DNA from: Halichondria panicea
Taxonomy: Eukaryota > Porifera > Demospongiae > Suberitida > Halichondriidae
Length of the DNA: 64,000 nt
Direction: 5' to 3'
NCBI RefSeq assembly: GCF_963675165.1
Contig: NC_087384.1
Span: forward strand, 4,705,182 to 4,769,181
Shown here: positions 42,243 through 53,553 of the stretch, piece by piece
Layout: every line of letters begins with the position of its first letter
Numbering within the stretch: position 1 is the first letter of the stretch
Notes under the pieces: generated by a model
The model's database searches: none
What the model was told of the DNA's origin: nothing
Seen by the model: only the letters and a program-made list of their open reading frames with translations
Position numbers and translations under genes: made by a program

Positions 42243-45200
42243 ATGGATTCCAAACTGGCTTGGTACAGTGTTGGTGCTAGCTCCACACAGTTGGATGCAG
42301 GAGCCAGCTCTTACTCACTTCTCCACTCTATCTATGGATCCCAAGTTTCACAACTACCTTTCTCTGACTTTGACAGTGAAGCAAGCCTCATTGCAACTCG
42401 GAGTGAACAGCATGTAAACTCTCGCATCTCTCCAACTCCACGAAGACGCCTGACGAGACCGAAATCTTCCCCAGCAAGTGTTATAGCTGCTAGAGAGCAG
42501 CTTAAAAGCAAGCCTACTCAACAGGCACGACCTGGTAGTGCACTGAACAGACAACCAAGGCCTGGCAGTGCCGCACGAAGAATTGTGCGTGGTCGTCCGG
42601 CCAGTGCAGCGGTTGGAAGACCTTCAAGTGCGGCCAGTGCTATGAGAGGAGGGTCTAGTCCAAGCAGGAGAAGACCAAAGACGGCTATGGGATTTGTGAG
42701 TTTATATGTATTTTCGATACTTTGACTTCATCACTATAATTATTTGCAGCACCGTCCTTCCAGTATGAGTGGTTCCTCCACCTTGCTTCTGGACCTTGAG
42801 GAAGAAGAGGGGGAAGACGCTGTTGCCCCTATAATTAGAGACAGTCAACCAGTAAGTGAAACTAACTGTATGACAAAGGCATATAATTATGCATGACTCA
42901 ATTATTTGTTTCATCATAATGCAACTTATAGTTGGCAAAACAAATTTCAGCTTTTTTTATGTTAGACAATTCAACTTTATGTTTTCTCGAGCTGTCTATA
43001 TGTTTGTGTGGGCTAGCTAAAATTTATATTGGACAAAATCGCACAAACAAACAACTACATCAATTGCAGGTTCGATTAACGAGCACTCCCGAGTACTTTG
43101 ACTTCTGGCAGGGGAAGCCATTACGAGAAAGGGATTTTGGGGTGAAGATGCACAAGAGAAAATCATGGCAACGTCCGAAGAGTGATTACGGAACTCGCTC
43201 TTTGAACCGGAACAGTAAGAACAAAGAGAATGGGAATGGTGAGGGTGGTGAGGGTGATGGAGTGGGCGGACTGGAGACACTGTTAGAGAGAGATGGTGAC
43301 AGCTCACTGAGCAGTAGAAGAGGATCACGGGACGTTGGTCGAATGGGAGATATGGACAAGAACAAGTCTGGCTTACAAGATGATTCAAGCAAACTAAGCA
43401 TCTCTGGCGAAGGGTTGGATTCCAGACGTGGCTCTAAGGATCTTGGTGGCAAGGACAAAAACAAAACGTGAGCTACATTCATTTTAGCATAATTATACAA
43501 ATCGTTATGCTCTCTATAAGCCCATGTATTTCATACATACACATGCATACATGCGGCTGATGCATGCCAATACGTACATGTATGAGTAAAACCTTCAATA
43601 ATGTCTGAATCTGATTTGCACATTCATGTAGGTCACTGAGGGAGCGTAGTACCAGTAGGACTGGAATTAGGAGCAAGCAAGGCAGTGATAAGGACTCCTC
43701 AGTAAATTACTCTATTACAAATGTACTCCTATGCATTAATTTTACTGTTTGATTCTTTCATGGTACTGGCATTGACTCTGCTTGTGCTTGTGCCAATACT
43801 AAATAACCAAATTACCATGTGTCTGTCATGTAGGGTGGTGGCCATGGATTGGACTCATCTGGCCGGTCAAAGTGGGCTGATCAGAATGGAGCAGCTACGG
43901 CTGATGACGATGACTATTTCAAGAATGTGAGAGAATACATGTGCATTGTACTTAGTATGAAGCATAAAATCGGATGTGTCGTTATATCGACACTTCTTTG
44001 TATCATAAAAAGCAAGCAGAGTACATTAGGTGCTCTTCTTTCCTGCTCAACTGGCCAGCTGTTTCATAGCCCCTCTCTCACTGTCTTTTGCTCAGAGCAC
44101 TGATGGTTCAGAAACACTGCTGCCTGCAATTTCAACTAGATCAAATACTAACCCTGAGAATGTGGAAGCACTTAATCGTATTCATAGCGTCAGGGAGAGG
44201 AGGGTTTTGAAACAGTTGCAGCCTACGGAGAGTGTCCCATCCCTTGGTGGCAAACGCTGTCATGCCGACAATGATTATAAGCCTGGGGTGGGTTCTTTGT
44301 GTGTATATTAATGCAAAACCGTATAATTATGTTATATCTATAATTATGTTGTAGAAGGATGAATTTAGTACATGCATGGGTGTTTATATTCCCCTCCTCT
44401 ACAGAAAGCACTGGCATCTGTGTCGTGGATGGATGGGGCAGCGTCTGGGTCTGGTAATGTTACCAGATTCGAACTACCAATGGACATGAAAACACTAGAA
44501 GGTATATATATGTATGGCCGAGTATCAATTAACGTATGGTTATAGTAGGTGTTATAATTATAGTAACATATAGACATGTACATGCTGAGTATAATTTTTA
44601 TAATCACTGATTCTTTGTCTACTTTCGCAGTAATGTCACCTGTGGATTACCTAAACGTTCACTGCATTGTCAGGTAACTTCAGCATATAATTATAATACT
44701 CGTGCAGAGCTCCATATGTAGTATAACCATCATTGTGTTTGGAATTCTGTTCCTACAGCAAACGGCGGATGACCCGCTGCTCAAAGATATTTTCAAAATT
44801 AGACAAAAAGAAGGAATCAAAACTTAACATAGAGGTATGGCTATTACCTATAGCTTTAACTGTTTTGAGCCTCTAATTGTGATGACTCTCAAACTTTGCA
44901 TGCATGCATGGGGCCAACGTAGCATACAATTGTGACACCATGTCAAACTGTTTCTTATAGGATACAAAGCTTGGTCTGGTTCAAGCACATCACAATTGTG
45001 TGACTGACGAACAAGCCACCAGTGTTCTTGACCTCGTCCAACTAACCAGCGATAAATTGGTCAGCCTGAAACTTTTTGCTGCTCTTTGTTGCTTTGCTGA
45101 GAGGACACTCGACCTCTTCTTTCTGTAAGTCATGCAACAGTGAGCCTCTGAATACTGTATTACTAGAAATTTTGCTTGTGAAAAACCTTTGGGAATGAGT

Positions 45201-47386
45201 CAAATCAGCAGTATTCCCTTTGCAATTTAACTATTGCGTTCTGGCAAGGACCGTCATTACCACATACTCAACCAGCTTACGTTTTCAGTTATACTTGCAA
45301 AACATTCTAGTAATACGGTAGATACATTTGGGGCCAATGCATGATTAGAGGATTGGTTCAGAAACAGTATTTATCACACTATCATGCATGTTGTGTGCAT
45401 TTTGGGGGACATAAGCACTTTCCTTTGTAGAGAAAGGTTTAATGCAGTGTATACTTTATCCACTGTACAACTGACCTTGCACATTAAATGTTACGGAGTC
45501 ATTGGACTGACACTCAGTACATTCATGCATGCATGGTCAGCTATATATAATTATAGTCATAGTCGAATCTTATCCAAAACAACATCTTTTTTGTATGACT
45601 TGTGAGTGCTACGTATGATCCATTAGCTACCGTAAGCGGCAAATTTCCGAGGAGTAAGTGTTTCGCAGATAGCTAAGATTTGCATATTTTATTTTCGAGG
45701 ATAGAATTCAAATGACAACACCCCTACGATAGAGGTTACAAAGAAAAAAGTATAGTTTTGTAGACAGTGTAGTTCCCTATATAGCTTGTTTATAGGAAGG
45801 TGATGGTCCGTTGTTATCACATGCATCTATCGTATAGAGGGTGTATTTCGAGGATATAAATTTCGCGGAAAAACCGTTCACAGATTTAATATTCGTGGAG
45901 GATCAGCCTTTTGGCGCATCTATATAATTATGTTCACGATGCATGGTTAATCAGCGAAAAACGCAACAGTTATACCCTTGAAATATACTCACTTATATAC
46001 GGTACTAGGATAATATTATGGTATGCAGCTCTTGGGGAACAATTATTTGGCCACAGAGATACAATGATACAATTACTTAAGGACCGTAAATACCCTTTAG
46101 CAGTTATAGTTGTGGGATTTGGTGTTACAGTCGGTCATACCGAATAAGAAGTCCTCCAATTTTGTTGTGATTCAGAAGTATTAACATCCTGGCACTTTTC
46201 TAGAGATTTGCCTCAAGGGGGGGGGGAGGGAGGGTTGAAACTTTTTTGTACACTATAGCCCCGTTTACACGAGGCCTTTAATCCGGGTTGGAATTCGGAT
46301 TAAACCTAACTGCGTTAATTCGTGTAAACGGCCCTTATCCGGGTTCTAATCCAGATTAGCCAACCCACCTTTGGAGGTGGTTCAGATTGTGTCAGAAGCG
46401 GTTTAGCTGCGAGTATAAGCACAAAGGGCTAATTTTGAGGTGTTGTACATGTCATGTTCGTGGGTGTTTCTAGAGTAAGCCTGTAGCTTCCTATCAGTCC
46501 AATGTTTGCGCAAATGAAATTAGTGGTCATTTTACTATGCCCACTACTCAGAAAAATCTGACCCGGATTCGACCCGGATTAGGTGTCGTGTAAACGGGGC
46601 TTATAATGCTAATCATAGCAAAGGAAACTGGCACACTTTCCACTAAACCTGAAAAGAAGCACTGATGAATCGTTTATGGGTCCCCTCTCTTTCTATATAA
46701 TTATCTCTTTAAAGTATTCGTATATAGAGAGCCATCATTAGTTAATTTTGATCTACATACAAACACCATGGCTATACAAATATACTGCATGCACTACATG
46801 CATATCAGTGGCGTAGGGAAGTGGGGTGGGTCCAGGGGCTGGAGCCCCCCCCTTGTTGGAGAGCAATGTTTAGCTTGAACTGTTGAGCTAGTTTAGCTAC
46901 AGGATGCTGGCTGCAGCCAGCTAGCTAAAACTGTGATTATTTCAATGATGGGCTAGGTTTCAAAAGTCTAAAGTACAAAGCGATAGATCTACCACAGAGA
47001 TAATGATTGATCTGTGAGCCTATAGTCTCAAATTCCAGCCTCTTTCAGTCTTTGCAGTTGGGGAGGGCGTGGCCAGACTACTATCAGCCCCCCCCTTGCA
47101 AAAAATCTTCCTACGCCACTGCATATATACAGCTGCATATAGAAAGCACATTGCCTCAACTCCTTACAATAATTATTATACCAAATAAACATAAGCATTG
47201 TTTCCATAATTTTGCCCAGTATAATTAATCACCGCACACACACACACACACACACATGCACTCACTGCACATAGACCTCTAGCAAGGAAGGACGTCATTG
47301 AAGCAGTTGACTTCGAGGCTCTGGACTGGAAACTAAGGAACTGTACCATTAGTGATCCTTTGAGAGCACTATTCTCACAACTCTGA
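42243..47386 (+). CDS. RPxSA-rich protein with EF-hand-like C-terminus, 11 exons, 599 aa
   Basis: Exons are 42243-42695, 42750-42851, 43070-43467, 43632-43701, 43834-43926, 44096-44287, 44405-44501, 44631-44673, 44759-44834, 44961-45124 and 47275-47386. All are GT-AG and phases agree (1800 nt). Residues 75-150 are basic and contain repeated RPxSA-type motifs (RPGSALN, RPGSAAR, RPASAAV, RPSSAAS, RPKTAMG). The middle is charged and low in complexity. The C-terminal part resembles an EF-hand pair: SKIFSKLDKKKESKLNIED has a degenerate loop lacking most Ca-ligating acids, and KLVSLKLFAALCCFAERTL follows. The C-terminus has VDFEALDWKLRNC. RPxSA-rich tracts are frequent in ciliary and microtubule proteins, so a ciliary role is a weak inference. 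No gene name assigned. Confidence 0.8.
46257..46602. mobile_element. MITE with AGCCCCGTTTACACG ends
   Basis: AGCCCCGTTTACACGA at 46257 is mirrored by TCGTGTAAACGGGGCTT ending at about 46602. Inside, TCCGGGTT and GACCCGGATT words recur. No coding capacity; TA-rich flanks would fit a TA duplication. Confidence 0.7.
46801..47126. mobile_element. Non-autonomous transposon, CAGTGGCGTAGG termini
   Basis: CAGTGGCGTAGGGAAG at 46806 and the inverse CTTCCTACGCCACTG ending 47121 are flanked by CATAT on both sides (46801-46805, 47122-47126). The inner border GGGGCTGGAGCCCCCCC recalls the GGTGCTGGAGCACCCCC of 2609-3266. Confidence 0.75.
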
Positions 47387-48163
47387 CCTTAAATTATAGT
47401 GGCCTGCATAGCCAATAATTATAAATCATCATCAATTATCTTGTACACTGAAAATAATTATGAAAACACAACCTATGTAAGGACTTATAATGCATGCTCC
47501 GCAATTGTATACTACAATTCCCAAGTGGCTAAGCAACTGTATCTATGTATATACTATATTATAGCTAAACTATATATAGTGCATGCTGTCAGATAAAAGA
47601 AGCAACTATATTAATTATAATCACAAAACCATGCACTAACCAAATTGTACGTATTACTGCAGGCATGCAAGCATGTATAATTATATATACTATACTGGCT
47701 AACCTCGGTGGCCGATTTTTTTCTAATAGGCAGGAAGAGGAAAATACAAAATACGACCTCTTTTCGACCTATAGCGTTGGCCGGGAACGAGGCTAGCTAC
47801 TGGCCATCAAGGAAAAATATTAAATCATGCAAGATGCATGGATGGCTTCTTTTCATAAGAGTGCATTCTATACAAAGTTCAGAGTTCAAAACAACTCAAT
47901 TTAAGGATTTCCATGTTTCATGCAACACAGGAAATATGGCAACACAGGAAATACGAAGATAGATCCTTCCTTTGACATTTTACTTGAGTTCATTTTAACT
48001 ATTATATAGCATCCTGTGTAAGGATTTCCTTACAAGTGACCACTGCACTGTAAAATGACCTCTGATTTTCGAACATCCTTTCTAATAATCCCTGACCTGT
48101 AAAGTATTAGCAAGTATATATCTATCATGTCATGGACTTACCCACAAGATAATGCATGCAGGC
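47387..48163. other. Intergenic region, nothing recognised
   Basis: This AT-rich stretch lies between the EF-hand-like gene and the 149-aa gene. It has many TATAATTATA-like words and no supported exon. Confidence 0.6.
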
Positions 48164-48173
48164 TATATAAAAA
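48164..48173 (+). promoter_or_regulatory. TATA box of the 149-aa gene
   Basis: TATATAAAAA lies about 97 bases before the ATG at 48270, in a good position for a core promoter with a 5' untranslated region of about 65-70 nt. It is the best TATA match to a gene start in the window. Confidence 0.6.
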
Positions 48174-48269
48174 GAGGTTTCTGCTTTATAGTGCATCATA
48201 TACGAAGACAGCAATATTCAAAATAATTATATACAACTGAACAAGACAACTTTAAGTTCACTGATTAAA

Positions 48270-48949
48270 ATGTCGGGCATCAGCACGGTAAACCTTGTTA
48301 GGAATGTACTGACCAGCCAGTACCTTACTCATAATGGAAGCTCTGTGGCAGTTCATTACTCGATGAAGCATTCAAGTAAGTTATAGCTATAGATCTACAT
48401 TGAATGTACTTAGTCTATAATTATATGTCTCGTCTGTATAAAGATTATCGTTTTTACAAATGTGTGTTTTTCCTTTTGCAGATAACTTTCATCTCTACGA
48501 CGATGGACCTCTTCGTAGACTGCAAGTGTTCAGCGACAGCAACAAGAAGATATCTTACGTTCCAACCGGAGGCTGTTCCCAAGGCCTGACCACAAACCCC
48601 AGTGGATCCATGGTTCATGTAACCCCTAATTCTAGTGTGGGTGTGAAACTGTTTGTGAAGGACAGCAGTGGAAACAGATACTACCTGAGGGTCAACACAG
48701 CTCAGAGCAGCAACATTGAGCTTGTCTGTCAGAGTCACGTGGACAATGTAAGCCCTTTGCAGACAAATACATATAACCTTACCTTAGCCTATAATTATAG
48801 TATTCTTGGTCTTGAAGTAATAATGCACAAATGTCAGATCGAACTTCATTCTGGTTTCTTCTCTATTACAGGTTCAATACAATCCTTATCTCAGGCAAGA
48901 ATTGGAGTTTGACTTGGTCACAGTTGACATCAATGAATTGCAATTGTAG
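48270..48949 (+). CDS. Orphan small protein, 3 exons, 149 aa
   Basis: Exons are 48270-48375, 48482-48747 and 48872-48949, with GT-AG junctions and matching phases (450 nt). The sequence begins MSGISTVNLVRNVLTSQYLT and ends VTVDINELQL. There is no signal peptide or membrane span. Alternating polar/hydrophobic strands (YYLRVNTAQSSNIELVCQ, VGVKLFVKDSSGN, SMVHVTPNSSVG) suggest an all-beta fold, and only two Cys are present. Short introns and a strong TATA box suggest an inducible or abundant product, which is inference. I do not recognise a family. Confidence 0.75.
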
Positions 48950-49420
48950 ACTCCTGTCAACAGCACACATATATATATACGGAACTGCCGACAATATCAT
49001 TTATACAATCGTGACATCGATATCATATTTATCATTTCAGCACCATCAGCATCACTTTTAGTCAGTAGATCTATAAATTAATTAGGCAATAATAATTATT
49101 GCATGCATGACTTTTTTCTAATAATTATCTCTTTTCAAAATCATTAGCATAACATTTTTTGGGAGCTCACATCTATAATTATATCAATCTGCTACATGTA
49201 TATATCGTAAGTATATATAATTATGCTCAGTGTACTGTGACAATATTTATTATTTGATAACCAACTGCATTAACTTATATCAGCTGGGAAATCATAAACA
49301 CGGACCAATACAAAAATAACACAAAACCACATGATGAGCATCAACAGTGTAAAATAAAAAAGTCTATATAAATTATATATAATGGTAAAATTAGTGAGCA
49401 GCTGTGGGTGTGCTAGTAAT

Positions 49421-52400
49421 TCATGATTTTAGAGGTTTCCCCTCAATTGACTGGTTGAGGAATCCTTCCACAAACACTCCCATAACACCAGCATCCACAT
49501 CAGTAGCATCACACTCGTACACCTGCAGTAAGATAATAATCAAGTAAATTGACATGTATAGGATAGGCAAAACCTATGAGTAGAATATGCATAACAGCAG
49601 CGTTGTAATCTCTATGGTAGTGGTTAGCCCGAGGCAACCTAACCCAACCAAGGAGGTTACAAAGATGCATATTCTACAAGTGGGTGTGCGTGTAGGTATC
49701 TAACTTGACCTTCATTGCATGCGCTATGCGACACTTTCTGTAGAATTACTGCACTTCCTGTAGATTGTGCTTCCATTAATCTGCTGTTTTTAGCCAATCA
49801 GATTAAGGTTACGGTAAACCGTTTGCTCATGAATATTATTTTTGTGAAACTATATACCGTATAGCGGGTAATTTTCGTGGGGCAAAATATTCGTGGTTTT
49901 CGTGGTTGGAGGTCTGACCACGAATATTTTACCCACGAATGAAGCGACCTTGCCTACCTTTACCTACAATCCAAGCAGCAACCACGAAAATATTACCCAC
50001 GAAATGTCTCAATATTGCTGAACCACGAATATTTTGTCCCCCGAAAATTACCCGCTATACGGTAATGTGTTATCACAAACTTTATCCATGCATGCATGTA
50101 CAGCGTGTACACCATTGGGTGACCCATGCCATGGGTATATGCCACATATTCTATGGTGCTATAGGTACTCCGGTAATGATAGAAGTACATGAATTCCTGA
50201 TGACAACTATTTGTATGTCAAGTATCAATCTTCAAGCCATCGCTCTTAGCGATTATCAAGTTACTAGAAACTAGTTACTAGAAACAACATAAACTAGTAG
50301 CCAAATTAAACTTCCAAAAATACTTCTAGCTCTATAATCTTGCTCTTAGAGGATATACTTATACTTCTTACTATACTGGAGGGCTACATGAAGGTTTTTT
50401 TGGTTCCAGGCCAAGGAACTCTTGCAAAACAAGAATATGTACTTAAAATGGGGGACAAAGCCAAGGAAAATAGCCCCTTATGAGCTTTAAGTAGTTTTTT
50501 TTTTATATATCTCTTTGTATGGCCCTGCTAAGGTACAGTGGACTCCACCTAAGCTATCTAGTAAAAGTGTCTATTCGAGCCATGAAATGACTACTACGTT
50601 TCATTCCAGCTCATGCTAGATCTACATGTAGCTCATGAATGATTATTAATGAGCAAACGACCTTAATTACTAAACAAGTATAGAGGTCACCAAATAATAT
50701 TTGTATGCATTTGATGCATGCCTCACATAATCAACAATGCATAAGCACAGCAAGATTGCTAAAATTAAAATCGAGAATTACATGTAGCTTTAATTTGCCT
50801 CATATCGTATAGTATGACATTTTTGAGGGGCTTAATTTTCGCTGTCTTCATGGGTTGTAGCAATCCTCCACGCAAATTCAGTCCACAAAATGCTTAGCTA
50901 ACGGAAGACACAACGTCATTTGACCAAACAGCGCGGAATTTATTCGTTTTTAAAGGCCATTCCAAGAAATTTAAGTGCCTTAAAAACTTCAATTATTGTG
51001 TTTGAGCGAATTGTCAATACATTAGTGAAGCAAACCCCTAGTAACGATCACCTTGAATAAAAGCTGTAATAATTATATACATTTATTTACTGATTCAGTC
51101 CGTATCCTAGGTGATGTCCAGTAATTATATTATATAATTACTTCCCCCAGGCACTATTCTTATAATCTACTTCCTCAGCAGATTTGAATTGATATGATGC
51201 ATCTTGACAAAATTTGGTACATTGGACGCAATAAAATTCAAAAATGTTGTGTAAGCTTGACAGTATTGAACTGAACTAGCTGAAGCCTGTAATCAAATTC
51301 TTGCTTTGTGCTTTCTCAGTAGTCAAGGCTGTGGCTCAGAAGTAGACAATTACAAGTAGACTGTGGTGTTGTTGACAATAACAGACTAGTTCAGAGCTAC
51401 AGTACAGGTAGCTAGCTAGCTAGCTACATGTACAAACCTCACAGCTGCATTTAGTGGTGGGCGGGTCTGGTCAAAGTTTATGTATGGCTTCCAGCTAGCT
51501 GAACCTAGCTAGCTCATGTAGCTCCACAGTAGTACTGCTAGTTCTATGCCTGTAACTGTTCTAACTGCATAATTCTGAGGCTGTGAGAGCAAGTTTGACT
51601 GTCTCCACTGATGTTCAAATGACTGTTTTGCTGTTTTTGCAGTAAATAAATCAGTTGTTGACTGGTTGCCTAGTAATTATGGTTTATAAACAACCTCAGC
51701 CTCGGGCTGCGCCCTCGGCATTGGTTGTTTATAAGCCATAATTACTAGTCAACCAGTCAATAACTATAACGTGCACGTAAAGGCCAGGTAAGGTCCCTAA
51801 CAAACAGTTAGTGTACAAAACAATGCCTCAACAAAAGCCACCTCTGTATATAATGGCTAAAACTTTGTTCCCCAAACGAGTTTGATAAAGTGAATCCACA
51901 AAAATTAATATGTAAATAGTACGTACATGTAGTAACTGTACATGTATATTGGTGCATGTACAGTTACTACGTACTATTTATGGAACGACTCAACTATTCT
52001 TGAATTATAAAGTGGCATACTTGCAGATTATTGGGCTTACCTTCTGGTTGTTTATGTCGACAATAGCCAATTGTGTGTCTTTCTTAAGTGCTGCAAAACT
52101 TGTCAAGGAGATAGCGATGTCATCCTCATCATCTATATCACTCCCTGTCACATAGAACATCATCAACTCTTCTTCTCCCGCATCCTTCCACTTTTGGATC
52201 CATTCCTTAGCAACCGGTCTCATCACATCTGCTAGTTCGCTACCCGTTCGATCGTACTTGAACCACACAAGAGAGACAAAGTCGTTAATGTCTGCTCCGG
52301 TTAACCCTGTAAGCTGTCTCACTGGCTCAGGGTACCATGGATATCTCTGTATATGGATAGCCGAAAAAGAAAAAAAATGGTTTGATAACAAGGCTAGGTG

Positions 52401-53507
52401 CCATTATGGACAATACAAAATTAAAGTAGGTGGGTGGAAGGCATGGCTAGTTACTTGTTACATAGAGAAGAAACAAACAAAATGAAAGCACCGCGGGTGC
52501 TGATTATACTCTGGCCTACATGTTATTATATAGTAGGCATGTTATTGGTGAGACAATTTAAAGCAGCTAGTACTTTCAATTCCAAGGCCCTACCTCCCCT
52601 TGCAGGTCCATCCCCACGGCAGATCGAGCACCCATGTTGATAACCTGTCCATGCTCATCGATCATCACCAGAGTAGGTATACCTGGAACAAGGGAAACGT
52701 TACGTTAAGGTAAAAGCTCGGCACACATACATTGTACGCAGTATACACGTATAGTAGGCCGTGGACAGAGGAAGTAGTGATTTCCCCTCTGCTCCCACAA
52801 TACATGGATAGAGAACCCAAAGTGTGTCATGTGTGTCATGCATGTAAGGGTGCAGGAATTATGTGGAAGCATTTGTACTGATTCAGAGCTGAACATACCG
52901 TATAATCTGGTTAATAAGCGCACATCAACTAATAGGCGCATAATGGTTAGCAGACCAAGAGCCTCGATATAGTTCGCACAGTTCTCTGCCCAACAACTGG
53001 TCTTAACACTTCTTTATAGACGTGACGTCTCCTTCACTAGTTGTGCTACTGCTGATACGACTATAGACCTCTTGATCGAGCCAGCTAACATACGTCATTG
53101 AAACGTCATAGGCGTGGTTATTCTCTATAAGCGCATCCAGATAATGAGGCCTGCTCTTTCCTATAGGCGCGGTATATACATTTTTTGTATGCAGGCCCCT
53201 AAGAAAGAAGTAGATAGATATACAGGCCTGTACAATCACAGATTGAGGTATATGGCCTAACCTCAAGGCAATAGTCACACTACATACCTACACGAATACC
53301 GACCTTGAACATCGAACATTCTAGAAAGGACCTTCTTTCTGGGGTCACCATATGGTACACAAATCCAGGGCATGGTGGAATAGTAATCCTTCCACTGTCG
53401 TTCGTCCTTGTCAGAACTGACATAGATTATTTCAAACTTTATGCCCCTAGATCTAAGTTTCTTGTAGATGCTGGCCAGCTGAGGAGTAAAGGATCTGCAA
53501 GGCCCAC

Positions 53508-53553
<46 letters not shown>

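Larger units (their letters stand above)
45640..47274. other. Large last intron of the EF-hand-like gene, filled with MITEs
   Basis: The 2.15-kb intron contains a TACCGTA-type fragment (45629-45800), a foldback MITE (45829-46004), an element with CCCCGTTTACACG ends (46257-46602), a CAGTGGCGTAG element (46806-47121) and a (CA)n tract (47234-47255) close to the acceptor. Other introns of this gene are 54-370 nt. Confidence 0.7.

Noticed and set aside
43186..43500. Proline/serine-rich minus-strand open frame
   Set aside because: Antisense shadow of exon 3 of the EF-hand-like gene.
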